A stretch of DNA of 64,000 nt. Source: Algoriphagus aquaeductus (GTDB lineage Bacteria > Bacteroidota > Bacteroidia > Cytophagales > Cyclobacteriaceae). The notes beneath the pieces are model-generated. The model saw only the letters and a list, made by a program, of their open reading frames with translations. It had not been told where the DNA came from and did no database searches. Position 1 is the stretch's first letter, and each line of letters starts with the position of its first letter. The DNA lies in assembly GCF_003253485.1 (NCBI RefSeq), contig NZ_QKTX01000001.1, positions 408,799 to 472,798 of the forward strand, read 5' to 3'. The translations under genes and the position numbers were made by a program. This document shows positions 1 through 9,336 of the stretch, piece by piece.

Positions 1-54
1 ACGCTACACCCCGAAACTTATAATCAAGAAATTTATTCAACTGCCATTTGCAGT

Positions 55-125
55 TTGAGGGATTCGGACCAAGACCTTCCCGATACCAATCGGGACACTG
101 TTCCGAGCTACACCAATTCCCTCAA
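55..125 (-). tRNA. tRNA-like element, probably degenerate
   Basis: On the minus strand an 8-bp stem (TTGAGGGA with TCCCTCAA, top-strand 118-125 and 55-62) closes a 71-nt unit of tRNA size. Inside it are a D-arm-like GGTGTAGCTCGGAACA, a strong hairpin of CCCGA and TCGGG around a loop containing TTGG, a variable-like AGGTC, and a T-loop-like GGTCCGAATC. The anticodon loop would have 6 or 8 bases rather than 7, and the T stem does not pair properly. A tRNA relic or a structured RNA that mimics one is therefore likelier than a working tRNA. If it were functional, the anticodon region would suggest TGG (Pro) or TTG (Gln). The rest of 1-302 shows no gene. Confidence 0.35.
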
Positions 126-302
126 TTCTTTTTCTCCCTTTCGGATTAAGTGGTGCAAACTTAGGGAAAATTCAGAATTTCAAGCGTGAAAGGGAATAAA
201 TATTCCTTGATTTTAGGTGTTGACATGGCCTTTTTAGGTCAATTGCTTGATTTCAAATGAATTGATATTCCACTTTTTTTTCAATATTCATGGATCAAAT
301 CA

Positions 303-728
303 ATGAAAATGAAAAAAAGGGTCACCGGTATCGGAGGTATATTTTTCAAAGTGGAAAATCCCGATCAAACCAAACAATGGTATGCAAAGCATTTAGGACT
401 TCAGGTAGATAACTATGGGACTGCATTCGAATGGAGGAGTAGCAATGATCCTTCCAAGAAAGGCTTTTCTCAATGGTCGCCAATGAAGGACGATACTTCC
501 TATTTCAACCCCTCCAAAAAAGACTTTATGGTCAATTTCCGAGTTGAAAATTTGGAAGTACTCGTAGAAGAACTGAAAAAGGAGGGGGTTCAGATTCTCG
601 ATGAAATCGAGACATTTGAATATGGGAAATTTGTCCATATTCTCGATCCGGATGGACATAGTATAGAGCTTTGGGAGCCCAATGATTCTGTTTATGACCA
701 AATTGTAGTGGCCAGGACAGTGAGCTAA
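303..728 (+). CDS. VOC (glyoxalase/bleomycin resistance) family protein
   Basis: This is a 141-residue single-domain protein of the vicinal oxygen chelate superfamily. The opening beta strand GGIFFKVENPDQTKQWY is followed by the usual helix and YAKHLGLQV. The C-terminal strand pair ends in DPDGHSIELWEP, where the Glu is the typical last metal ligand position. Members are metal-dependent lyases, isomerases or dioxygenases, or antibiotic-binding proteins, and the substrate cannot be told from sequence. An ATG two codons downstream (309) is an equally plausible start. It stands alone and converges with the small membrane protein at 743-994. The predicted location is cytoplasmic. Confidence 0.85.
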   Translation: MKMKKRVTGIGGIFFKVENPDQTKQWYAKHLGLQVDNYGTAFEWRSSNDPSKKGFSQWSPMKDDTSYFNPSKKDFMVNFRVENLEVLVEELKKEGVQILDEIETFEYGKFVHILDPDGHSIELWEPNDSVYDQIVVARTVS

Positions 729-742
729 TATAGAGTTTGATC

Positions 743-994
743 TTATTCTAAGAATAAAAAGATCAAAAACAGAACTAAAACAATCAGTAAAGCTCCAAGG
801 ACTATGCTGCCGGTTTGTATTCGTCTAGATTGTTGGATTCTATGCTGGATGGAATCGGATAAATCTTCCGGATTGGCATTTTCTCTGCTCAAAGCTGATT
901 TTGGAAGTTTCCCTTTTGGCCTGATTTGACCTAGAGAATGATTATCCTTAAAAGTCTGAGAAGCTTGCTTGCTGAATCCTGCACCACCTGTCAT
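743..994 (-). CDS. small hypothetical membrane protein (83 aa)
   Basis: The protein has a soluble, basic and polar N-terminal half (residues 1-60, rich in Gln, Ser, Arg) and one strongly hydrophobic C-terminal helix, GSIVLGALLIVLVLFLIFLFLE, with the chain ending right after the membrane. This is the topology of a tail-anchored or single-pass protein. No family is recognised. It is transcribed divergently from the acetyltransferase at 1030, with only about 35 bp between the start codons, so the two probably share a promoter region. The clear amino-acid bias and the transmembrane segment support a real gene, but the function is unknown. Confidence 0.6.
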   Translation of the reverse strand: MTGGAGFSKQASQTFKDNHSLGQIRPKGKLPKSALSRENANPEDLSDSIQHRIQQSRRIQTGSIVLGALLIVLVLFLIFLFLE

Positions 995-1029
995 AGCAAT
1001 TGTTTTTTAACTTTTTCCAAATCAATATA

Positions 1030-1437
1030 ATGATAGTTTACCAACTTGAAACTCAAATTTCGCTGGAAGAATATAGCATCATTTTGACTGAATCAGGTCT
1101 TGGGGTTCGCAGGCCTATGGAAGACCTGGTGCTTTTACAAAAGATGATCGATGGTTCAAACTTGTTGGTTACTGCTCGACAGGATCAACAACTTATCGGA
1201 CTCCTTCGTGGTTTGTCAGATTTTTGCTACCGAAGTTTTGTTGCCGATTTGGCAGTGTCTATGGGTTTTCAAAGGATGGGAATTGGGAGAAATTTGATTC
1301 ATTTCGCCAAAGACCTAGCTCCCAATGCCCGTATTTTTCTTTTTTCTGCTGAGGATGCTGAAGGATTTTATCAAAAGTTGGGTTTTCAATTACATGAGCG
1401 ATGCTATCAGTTGAAGCCGGAACAACAGCTTTTATGA
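1030..1437 (+). CDS. GNAT family N-acetyltransferase
   Basis: This 135-residue GNAT-fold protein carries the acetyl-CoA pyrophosphate-binding motif as GFQRMGIGRNLI, preceded by the beta-4 strand FVADLAV. The C-terminal GFYQKLGFQ is the usual GNAT ending. I chose the ATG at 1030 rather than an in-frame TTG at 1000, because the extra Phe-rich residues resemble nothing in the family and run into the divergent promoter. The acceptor (amine, amino acid or protein) is unknown. Its neighbours suggest no pathway. Confidence 0.85.
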   Translation: MIVYQLETQISLEEYSIILTESGLGVRRPMEDLVLLQKMIDGSNLLVTARQDQQLIGLLRGLSDFCYRSFVADLAVSMGFQRMGIGRNLIHFAKDLAPNARIFLFSAEDAEGFYQKLGFQLHERCYQLKPEQQLL

Positions 1438-1483
1438 ATATTCTTTTATCTTTCTTCTTAAAACCACCAATACCTGATCTTTT

Positions 1484-2761
1484 ATGAACAAAATTTGCCT
1501 CACGGGCTTGGCCCTTCTGGTTTCACTGGGAGTCCATGCTCAAAAAACGTATATCCATGCCGGCAGACTGATCGACGTCAAGGCCAAAAAGGTTTTAACC
1601 GAGCAAACCATCCTGGTTGAGGGAGACAAAATTATTTCTGTAAGTTCAGGTTACAGTTCTCCTGCCGAAGGAGATCAAATTGTCGATTTAAAAAACTCCA
1701 CCGTAATGCCAGGTTTGATGGATATGCATGTACATATTGAAAGTCAAACCAGCCCAACCCGCTACGTGGATGGATTTCGGGACAATGAGGCTGATGTCGC
1801 CTTCAAAGCGCTCCCTTATGCACAAATCACCTTGATGTCTGGCTTTACGACCGTTCGTGATATGGGTGGGTCAGGTGTCAATATTGCGCTCAGAAATGCC
1901 ATTAATAATGGACTTGTGGTCGGTCCGAGAATCTATACCGCGGGCAAATCCATCGCTCCAACAGGAGGACATGCCGACCCTACCAACGGGGTCAAACGAG
2001 AATTGATGGGTGATCCCGGACCTGACCAAGGAGTGATTAATGGTCCTTACGACGCACGCAAAGCTGTGAGGCAGGCAGTAAAGTACGGCTCAGACGTGAT
2101 CAAAGTGACTGCTACAGGAGGTGTGTTGTCCGTGGCCCGGGATGGCTCTGCACCCCAATTCCAACAAGATGAGCTCGAGGCAGTCGTAGAAACAGCCCGC
2201 GATTTTGGAATCCATGTAGCGGCTCATGCACATGGAGATGAGGGTATGAAAAGAGCAGTCAAAGCAGGAATTCACTCCATCGAGCACGGAACCCTGATGA
2301 CAGAAGAAACGATGGATATGATGGTGAAGTCGGGTACTTGGTTGGTGCCTACGGTGACTGCGGGGATGTCCGCTGCCGAGTATGCCAAGATTCCCGGCTA
2401 TTATCCGCCAGTGGTCAGGGACAAAGCCATGCAGATCGGAGCTCAGATTCAGCAGACCTTTGCCAAGGCCTATAAAAAGGGAGTCAAAATTGCCTTTGGC
2501 ACCGATGCAGGTGTCTTTCCACATGGAGAAAATTACCGGGAGTTTGTTTATATGACAGAGGTAGGAATGCCCAATTTGGAGGCAATTCAATCAGCTACGC
2601 TCAATGCCGCAATTTTGATGGGGATTGAGGATAAACTAGGTACTTTGGAAGCAGGAAAAATTGCTGATATCATCGCTGTCAACGGAAACCCTGATCAAGA
2701 TATATTGGCAATGAAAGAAGTAATATTCGTCATGAAGGATGGAAAAGTATTCAAGCAGTAG
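1484..2761 (+). CDS. secreted amidohydrolase family protein (Xaa-Pro dipeptidase/imidazolonepropionase-like)
   Basis: This 425-residue metal-dependent hydrolase has a signal peptide (residues 1-20, cleavage after VHAQ). The amidohydrolase metal ligands are visible: MHVHIES (His82, His84), the Lys in VIKVTATGG, which is usually carboxylated, His in HVAAHAHG, His in SIEHGT, and Asp in AFGTDAGV. The C-terminal composite beta domain with GKIADIIAVNGNP is typical. Relatives cleave cyclic amides or dipeptides such as Xaa-Pro in the periplasm, and the exact substrate is unknown. The gene is followed by a copy of the dispersed repeat (2775-2935) and then an S10 peptidase, which fits periplasmic peptide turnover. 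Confidence 0.9.
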   Translation: MNKICLTGLALLVSLGVHAQKTYIHAGRLIDVKAKKVLTEQTILVEGDKIISVSSGYSSPAEGDQIVDLKNSTVMPGLMDMHVHIESQTSPTRYVDGFRDNEADVAFKALPYAQITLMSGFTTVRDMGGSGVNIALRNAINNGLVVGPRIYTAGKSIAPTGGHADPTNGVKRELMGDPGPDQGVINGPYDARKAVRQAVKYGSDVIKVTATGGVLSVARDGSAPQFQQDELEAVVETARDFGIHVAAHAHGDEGMKRAVKAGIHSIEHGTLMTEETMDMMVKSGTWLVPTVTAGMSAAEYAKIPGYYPPVVRDKAMQIGAQIQQTFAKAYKKGVKIAFGTDAGVFPHGENYREFVYMTEVGMPNLEAIQSATLNAAILMGIEDKLGTLEAGKIADIIAVNGNPDQDILAMKEVIFVMKDGKVFKQ

Positions 2762-2774
2762 GTGAAATATAATT

Positions 2775-2935
2775 AAACTTACTGATTATACGCCGTTCTG
2801 CCAGTTGACGAATATTCCCCTGATTTTGGGCTGGAAGACCGATGACCGAAGACCGAAGATTCCCAAAAACATGGTGTTAACTTGGTCTTCTGACCTTTAG
2901 AAATGCTACTGGCAAGATTCCGTATATTCATTTTA
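2775..2935 (+). repeat. dispersed intergenic repeat, copy A
   Basis: This copy fills the gap between the amidohydrolase and the S10 peptidase. A 23-bp core at 2807-2829 is identical to 56820-56842 and, on the other strand, to 49405-49427. The right end (CTACTGGCAAGATTCCGTATATTCAT) matches the right ends of the other copies with few changes. The middle part (GATGACCGAAGACCGAAGATTC) also matches the diverged copy at 5608-5758. No open reading frame is present. Boundaries are approximate. Confidence 0.75.
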
Positions 2936-2967
2936 AACTTATAGATTAAATAACTTTAAATAAATCA

Positions 2968-4470
2968 ATGAAAATAAGACTAGTATTCATATTGTTTTTT
3001 CTCTATGGATTTACCATAGCACAAGAGAAAAGCCATCAGGATCAACTTCCTAAAGCCCAGGTCTTTGAATCCAAGCAATCGGTGACCATTGATGGAAAGG
3101 TCATTAACCTCAACGCAAAGGCAGGAACGATGGAATTGCGGGATGAGAATAACCGTCCCATCGCTCTCTATGGATTTACAGCCTATTTTAAAGAGAATCC
3201 GGAGAAAAACAGGCCGATTGTTTTTGCCTATAATGGTGGTCCCGGATCCTCTTCTTATTGGTTGCATATGGGTATTATGGGTCCGAAAAGGATCGTGGTG
3301 AATGATCCCAATTACAATCAGGCTGCACCTTATGAACTGGCCAACAATGAATTTTCAATTCTCGATATAGCTGATGTGGTGATGATGGATCCAGTCGGAA
3401 CTGGATTGAGTGTCCCGATCGGAGAATCCAAAGGGGCAGACTTTTGGGGCGTGGATCAGGATATTCGGAGTACCAGTCTCTTTATCATGCAGTTTTTGAA
3501 GCAGCATAATCGTCTCAATTCCCCAAAATATATTTTGGGAGAAAGCTATGGGACGTTCAGAAATGCCGGTGTGATGAATTATCTATTGGAAAAAGGTTAT
3601 GCGCTGAATGGAGTCATTATGGTGTCAGCAGTTTTTGACCTACGGACCTTGTTTTTCGCACCCAATGAGGATCTTCCCTATGTGGTGTACTTGCCTACCA
3701 TTGCAGCGACGAGTTGGTATCACCAGAAAGTGGCGGATCGGGGACCCGATTTACCAACTTTTGTCCAGCAGGTGAGGGAGTTTACCGAGAATGAATACGC
3801 TCCAGCCTTATTCAAGGGAAACAGAATATCCGCGTCTGAAAAAACTGCCATTGCCAAAAAATTGGAAGGATTTACCGGAATTGCGGCAGAGGTTTGGGAG
3901 AGATCGGATCTGAAATTGACTGCCAATGAATACTATCAAGAATTGCTCCGTGACGAAAGAATGACCGTGGGCAGATTGGATTCCCGCTATAAAGGAATCA
4001 ATATCGACCCCATGTCCATGTCAGCTTTTACGGACCCTCAGAGTGATGCGATTTCTCCTGCCTACACCATGGGATTTTTGGATTACTACCACGGCAGTCT
4101 AGGGGTGAGCAAGGATCTGCTGTATGCCACGTCAGCTTATTCCAAGGAAGGATTTAGATGGGACTGGAAGCATCAGGGAAATAACTTTTGGGGGGCTGAT
4201 GCCGCAGTGACTACCTTACCTGATATGACTGAAGCTTTAAGTAAAGATCCACACGTTAAGGTGTTGATTATGAATGGATATTATGACTTAGCGACAGTGT
4301 TTCATGGCGTAGAACATTCGATTTCTCATATCGAATTGCCCAAATCTGCTACCGATCGAATCATCATGACCTATTATGAAGCGGGGCATATGATGTATAC
4401 CCATCTACCGTCCGCTAAGCTGTTTAGAGCAGATTTAAAAAAATTCATCCAAGACACCTTGAGAAAATAA
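2968..4470 (+). CDS. S10 family serine carboxypeptidase-like protein
   Basis: This 500-residue secreted protein has a signal peptide (1-18, ending TIAQ). Family S10 motifs are present: the oxyanion region NGGPGSSSYW (89-98), the nucleophile in GESYG (Ser193), an Asp in NGYYDLATVF and a His in EAGHMMY near the C-terminus. S10 enzymes remove C-terminal residues at acidic pH in fungi and plants. Bacterial members are predicted periplasmic peptidases with little characterisation. The next gene, a beta-lactamase-fold protein, starts 3 bp after the stop, so the two are co-transcribed. Copies of the dispersed repeat lie on both sides of this pair. Confidence 0.92.
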   Translation: MKIRLVFILFFLYGFTIAQEKSHQDQLPKAQVFESKQSVTIDGKVINLNAKAGTMELRDENNRPIALYGFTAYFKENPEKNRPIVFAYNGGPGSSSYWLHMGIMGPKRIVVNDPNYNQAAPYELANNEFSILDIADVVMMDPVGTGLSVPIGESKGADFWGVDQDIRSTSLFIMQFLKQHNRLNSPKYILGESYGTFRNAGVMNYLLEKGYALNGVIMVSAVFDLRTLFFAPNEDLPYVVYLPTIAATSWYHQKVADRGPDLPTFVQQVREFTENEYAPALFKGNRISASEKTAIAKKLEGFTGIAAEVWERSDLKLTANEYYQELLRDERMTVGRLDSRYKGINIDPMSMSAFTDPQSDAISPAYTMGFLDYYHGSLGVSKDLLYATSAYSKEGFRWDWKHQGNNFWGADAAVTTLPDMTEALSKDPHVKVLIMNGYYDLATVFHGVEHSISHIELPKSATDRIIMTYYEAGHMMYTHLPSAKLFRADLKKFIQDTLRK

Positions 4471-4473
4471 CTT

Positions 4474-5604
4474 ATGAGGGCCCAATTTCAATCTTTTTTC
4501 TTTTTCAACTGGACCAAGTTTCTCTGGGGAAGTTGGGCCTTCCTGATTTTCCAAGGTGCCATAGCCCAAAAAAGCAGTACTTCATCTGTCCAAGGACTCT
4601 ATTTTCCTCCGGTGGGGTCTTCAGAATGGGAAAAGACTCCATTGCAAGAACTTGGATGGAATCAGGCAGCATTGGCTGAATTGTTGGCTTGGCTTCCTAC
4701 CCAAGATACCAGGGGATTCATTGTGTTAAAAGGAGGGAGGATCGTGTTGGAAGAATACTGGGGTTCTAAATTGACCGGGTTAGGAGAAATGGATCAGCAG
4801 TCGCTCTGGTATTGGGATGCGGCAAGTTTTACTCTTACTGCTGCACTTACCGGAATTGCCCAGCAGGAGGGTTTTTTGAGCCTTAAAGACCGAACTCAGA
4901 AGTACCTAGGCATAGGATGGTCGGCTATGCCGGATGCACAGGAAAAAAACATCCAACTGATTCACCATTTAACTTTCACCACTGGGATCAACGATAAGGT
5001 ATCAAATCTTGGGGATACTTCTACTTCGAACTTAACCTTTCTTGCAAAACCCGGTAGTCGGTGGAGTTATTATCCTGCATCTCATTTCCTGGTGGAGAGA
5101 GTTCTGGAAAATGCTACAGGAAAGAGCTATGAATCCTACTGGAAGGAAAAGATAGGCGATAAAATAGGTATGAAAGGACTTTGGCAAAAATCCGGACAAC
5201 CTACCATGCTATATTCCGATACCAGATCTTTTGCAAGGTTTGGTTTATTGATGTTAGCTGAAGGGAATTGGGCAGGAAATTCGATTTGGTCAGGAAAGTA
5301 CTTCAAATCCATCACCCAAACCTCCCAAAAACTAAACAAAAGTTATGGTTTTTTTACTTGGCTAAATGGTCAGGAATCCTATCTCCTTCCCGGAATGCAG
5401 CAGCCAATGAATGGTTCGGTGATTCCTTCCGGACCCGAGGACATGTTTTTTGCTGTGGGGAAAAATGGACAATTTTTAATGGTGATTCCTTCCAAACAGT
5501 TGGTCATTGTAAGAATGGGAGGGGCTCCGGGGGATTTGCCGGTTCCGTACTTATTGATGCGGCAATTTTGGGATAGGATGTCGGAAGTGTTACAGGGGAA
5601 TTAA
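4474..5604 (+). CDS. beta-lactamase/PBP-fold protein lacking the catalytic SxxK (probable pseudoenzyme)
   Basis: This 376-residue protein has an N-terminal signal segment (about 17-31, ending GAIAQ) and an overall class C serine hydrolase layout: GFIVLKGGRIVLEEYW, a helix LTAALTGIAQQEG, LIHHLTFTTGI, and a C-terminal GKNGQFLMVIPSKQLVIVRMG strand. Where relatives carry S-A-G-K followed by TLTA, this protein reads A-A-S-F (116-119), so both the nucleophile and the general base are replaced. The second motif is also atypical (SYYPAS). The reading frame is intact, so this is not a broken gene but probably a binding or regulatory relative. It is translationally close to the S10 peptidase. The homologue at 42172-43392 keeps SVAK. 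Confidence 0.85.
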   Translation: MRAQFQSFFFFNWTKFLWGSWAFLIFQGAIAQKSSTSSVQGLYFPPVGSSEWEKTPLQELGWNQAALAELLAWLPTQDTRGFIVLKGGRIVLEEYWGSKLTGLGEMDQQSLWYWDAASFTLTAALTGIAQQEGFLSLKDRTQKYLGIGWSAMPDAQEKNIQLIHHLTFTTGINDKVSNLGDTSTSNLTFLAKPGSRWSYYPASHFLVERVLENATGKSYESYWKEKIGDKIGMKGLWQKSGQPTMLYSDTRSFARFGLLMLAEGNWAGNSIWSGKYFKSITQTSQKLNKSYGFFTWLNGQESYLLPGMQQPMNGSVIPSGPEDMFFAVGKNGQFLMVIPSKQLVIVRMGGAPGDLPVPYLLMRQFWDRMSEVLQGN

Positions 5605-5607
5605 AAA

Positions 5608-5758
5608 GTCTGTATATCCGCTTTCATACCAGTAGGCTTAGCTAGCTTAAGAAATTTCTCAAAAAGGCAGAAATCAAGAATCCTTCGGTCTACGGTCATC
5701 GTTCTTCCGACCCATTAAACAAAGAGAATTTGGCAGGTGGTGCAATAGCGGGCAACCA
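5608..5758 (-). repeat. dispersed intergenic repeat, diverged copy D
   Basis: Read on the minus strand, this gap matches copy A in three ordered blocks: CACCTGCCAAATTC (for GTTGACGAATATTC), GATGACCGTAGACCGAAGGATTC, and CTACTGGTATG...GGATATACAGA. The identity is lower than between the other copies and the assignment is less certain. The orientation is opposite to copy A, so A and D bracket the S10 peptidase and its neighbour as an inverted pair. Confidence 0.5.
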
Positions 5759-5760
5759 TA

Positions 5761-6144
5761 TTAAAAAGTATCCATTTGATTTTTAATCTTGTCGAGGGTA
5801 AGTGGTTTCTCTAAAAATCCTGACACGATTTGATATTCGCTGGCTCGCTGTCGGTCTTGAAAATCGATCGAACTGGAAAGTATAACGATTTTGTCTGTCC
5901 GGTTTGGAAAGTATTCCAAGTATTTGTTGAGAAATTCCCACCCATTTAAGACCGGCATGTTGATGTCTAAGAAAATGAGGAGGGTGTGGTCTGAGGAAAC
6001 TTCCTTTAAAACATCAAGTGCCTCTTCTCCTCCCAGAAATTCCCGTATTTGTTCACTGATACCAGTCTTACCCAATAGTCGTTTATTGATTAGATTATTG
6101 ATTGGATCGTCATCCACTAAAAAAATGGCGTCAAATTGGATCAT
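5761..6144 (-). CDS. single-domain response regulator (CheY-like)
   Basis: The 127 residues form one receiver domain. The acidic pair is in FLVDDDPINN, the phospho-acceptor Asp in LIFLDINMPVLNG, the Ser/Thr switch in VILSSSID, and the Lys in FLEKPL. The last motif is followed directly by the C-terminus, so there is no output domain. Such regulators of Bacteroidota receive phosphate from hybrid or orphan kinases and act by protein contact. No kinase is adjacent. The nearest histidine kinase in the window is at 31855-32961. The gene lies just downstream of groEL on the same strand, behind its terminator. Confidence 0.9.
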   Translation of the reverse strand: MIQFDAIFLVDDDPINNLINKRLLGKTGISEQIREFLGGEEALDVLKEVSSDHTLLIFLDINMPVLNGWEFLNKYLEYFPNRTDKIVILSSSIDFQDRQRASEYQIVSGFLEKPLTLDKIKNQMDTF

Positions 6145-6272
6145 TCAGGTAGCAAATCAAACATGGGATGGGTTGGTATGCCAAAATACAATTATTCCAT
6201 TTGCAAGAAAAAAGTTTGATCACCTTTTTATTTCAGATAGGATGCAAAGTCTTACTATCAAACAGATAAAAG

Positions 6273-6299
6273 AAAAGGAGGTCGATAAGACCTCCTTTT
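6273..6299 (-). terminator. rho-independent terminator of groES-groEL
   Basis: A perfect 11-bp stem, AAAAGGAGGTC with GACCTCCTTTT, around the loop GATAA. On the minus strand it is followed by CTTTTATC, and it lies 25 bp after the groEL stop. Confidence 0.85.
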
Positions 6300-6323
6300 A
6301 TAAAGTGTATTCTGAGCGTGATA

Positions 6324-7958
<1,635 letters not shown>

Positions 7959-7985
7959 TTAAATTTTCAGTTAGTTGTTGAATGA

Positions 7986-8264
7986 TTAAAGGATTGCGAA
8001 AATGTCTGATTCTCTCATGATGAGATAGTCGCTACCATCTACGCTGAGCTCTGTGCCGGAATACTTTCCGTACAAAACAGTGTCACCCACTTTTACAGTC
8101 AATGGCTCATCTTTTTTGCCGTTTCCCACTGCCACTACCGTTCCTCTTTGAGGTTTTTCTTTGGCGGTGTCCGGGATGTAAAGACCGGAAGCAGTTTTCT
8201 CTTCAGCAGCTGCAGGCTGTACCAAAACTCGGTCTGCAAGAGGTTTGATGTTCACGTTTGACAT
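7986..8264 (-). CDS. groES: co-chaperonin GroES (10 kDa)
   Basis: This 92-residue co-chaperonin has the family opening [27 protein letters not shown] (which includes the mobile loop) and ends [18 protein letters not shown]. It caps the GroEL ring. It is the first gene of the groES-groEL pair. The leader contains an inverted repeat resembling a stretched CIRCE element (8308-8344) and lies opposite a cluster of TGTCA sites in the divergent region. Confidence 0.98.
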   Translation of the reverse strand: MSNVNIKPLADRVLVQPAAAEEKTASGLYIPDTAKEKPQRGTVVAVGNGKKDEPLTVKVGDTVLYGKYSGTELSVDGSDYLIMRESDIFAIL

Positions 8265-8307
8265 AGATATGTATTGTTTAAGGTTAGATTAAAATGCTAT
8301 TCCCCAG

Positions 8308-8344
8308 TTAGCACTTCCTGTGCCAATGGATTGAGAAGTGCCAA
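8308..8344. promoter_or_regulatory. CIRCE-like inverted repeat upstream of groES
   Basis: TTAGCACTT (8308-8316) and AAGTGCCAA (8336-8344) form an imperfect 9-bp inverted repeat 44 bp upstream of groES. The arms resemble the CIRCE half sites TTAGCACTC and GAGTGCTAA, but the spacer is 19 bp rather than the usual 9. Binding by HrcA is therefore doubtful. It may be a relic or a different operator. Confidence 0.3.
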
Positions 8345-8347
8345 TGC

Positions 8348-8467
8348 TGACAAATCGGCTGTAAAAGTGAGGTTTTTCCGTTAGCGATCCTTCTTTTTTT
8401 GACATGTGGCACTGTCAAAATTTCTCCGATGTCAGCAAAAAATGTCAGAATTCCGTAATTTATGACA
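8348..8467. promoter_or_regulatory. cluster of TGTCA/TGACA sites in the groES / 8476 divergent region
   Basis: Six copies of the 5-mer TGTCA or its complement TGACA start at 8348, 8400, 8413, 8430, 8443 and 8463. Two of them form the inverted repeat TTGACA-N8-TGTCAA (8399-8418). By chance about 0.2 copies would be expected in 120 bp. The cluster sits just upstream of the gene at 8476, which suggests an operator array for an unidentified DNA-binding protein. Confidence 0.45.
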
Positions 8468-8475
8468 TACCATTG

Positions 8476-9201
8476 ATGACCTATTTCACTATGAGAACAT
8501 TGCCAAAAAATTGGATTACTGAAGGTCTGATCGATTTTGAATACAAAAAGTATCAGCTTCTGGCTTATCTGCAATCCGCTGAGAAGGAATTTAAAGCAGT
8601 AAAACTTTACCCGACCCTCAGCGATCTGATCGAACATCACCGAACACTCGAGGAGTTGGAATCAGGTAAAACCGAACTGAAAAACCTTTTTCCAAAATCT
8701 CTGAACGGGATCGACTTACAGCAGGCACAGCTACACTATGAGCCAAAGGTTCAAGATGGATGTGTCATGGAGGAGATCGCGCAAATCACGGCATTTGCCC
8801 TCCCCAAGATCCAACATCAAATAGCCGAAGGCAAAGTGATTTATGATTTTGTAGAGGATCAGGTGGAGTTTGAGCCGGTAGGTCTGCTTCCCATCTACAA
8901 TCGGGAAGGATATATTTTTCTGACTCGGGAGAGGCAATCTGAAGTCCATGCATTTCGATACAAGAGTAATTTCATCCAATTGGCAGGTGAAAAATTCCGA
9001 AGTGTCGCCTTTTGGCTGGTTGGGATCTTTCAGCGGTCAATTGTCCTTACTTTAGAAAAGCTAAAACTTCATCTGATCCAAGAAATCAAAGAATTGCCCA
9101 ATCCTGCCACTTGGCGAATGCACAGTCCCCATCAGTTTCCGATTGAGGAGACGTTGATCCCGGTAGGAAAGCGGCTGTTGCTTCAGCAAGTCAATGAATG
9201 A
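8476..9201 (+). CDS. conserved hypothetical protein (about 241 aa)
   Basis: A soluble protein with no signal peptide. It opens MTYFTMRTLPKNWITEGLIDFEYKKYQLLAYLQSAEKEF and has further conserved-looking segments YPTLSDLIEHH and PIYNREGYIFLTRERQSEVHAFRYK. The ATG at 8476 or 8491 is preferred over a start at 8404, because the extra residues would run through the TGTCA cluster and look non-coding. I do not recognise the family. The position opposite groES and the array of repeated sites hint at stress-responsive or dedicated regulation, but this is inference. It is not in an operon. Confidence 0.75.
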   Translation: MTYFTMRTLPKNWITEGLIDFEYKKYQLLAYLQSAEKEFKAVKLYPTLSDLIEHHRTLEELESGKTELKNLFPKSLNGIDLQQAQLHYEPKVQDGCVMEEIAQITAFALPKIQHQIAEGKVIYDFVEDQVEFEPVGLLPIYNREGYIFLTRERQSEVHAFRYKSNFIQLAGEKFRSVAFWLVGIFQRSIVLTLEKLKLHLIQEIKELPNPATWRMHSPHQFPIEETLIPVGKRLLLQQVNE

Positions 9202-9281
9202 TTTGGCTGGAACTTCGATTATTCCGGGATCACGGCATTTATTCCAACATTTGTTGAAAGTGGAATCCTTGCTTCCTAGGG

Positions 9282-9317
9282 AAAAAAAAGAGCCCGTTTG
9301 ATTGCTCAAACGGGCTC
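9282..9317 (-). terminator. terminator of the miaB-secG operon
   Basis: A perfect 11-bp stem, GAGCCCGTTTG (9290-9300) with CAAACGGGCTC (9307-9317), loop ATTGCT. On the minus strand it is followed by a run of eight T. It lies 20 bp after the secG stop. Confidence 0.9.
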
Positions 9318-9336
9318 CTTTGGGATAGAGAATCTA

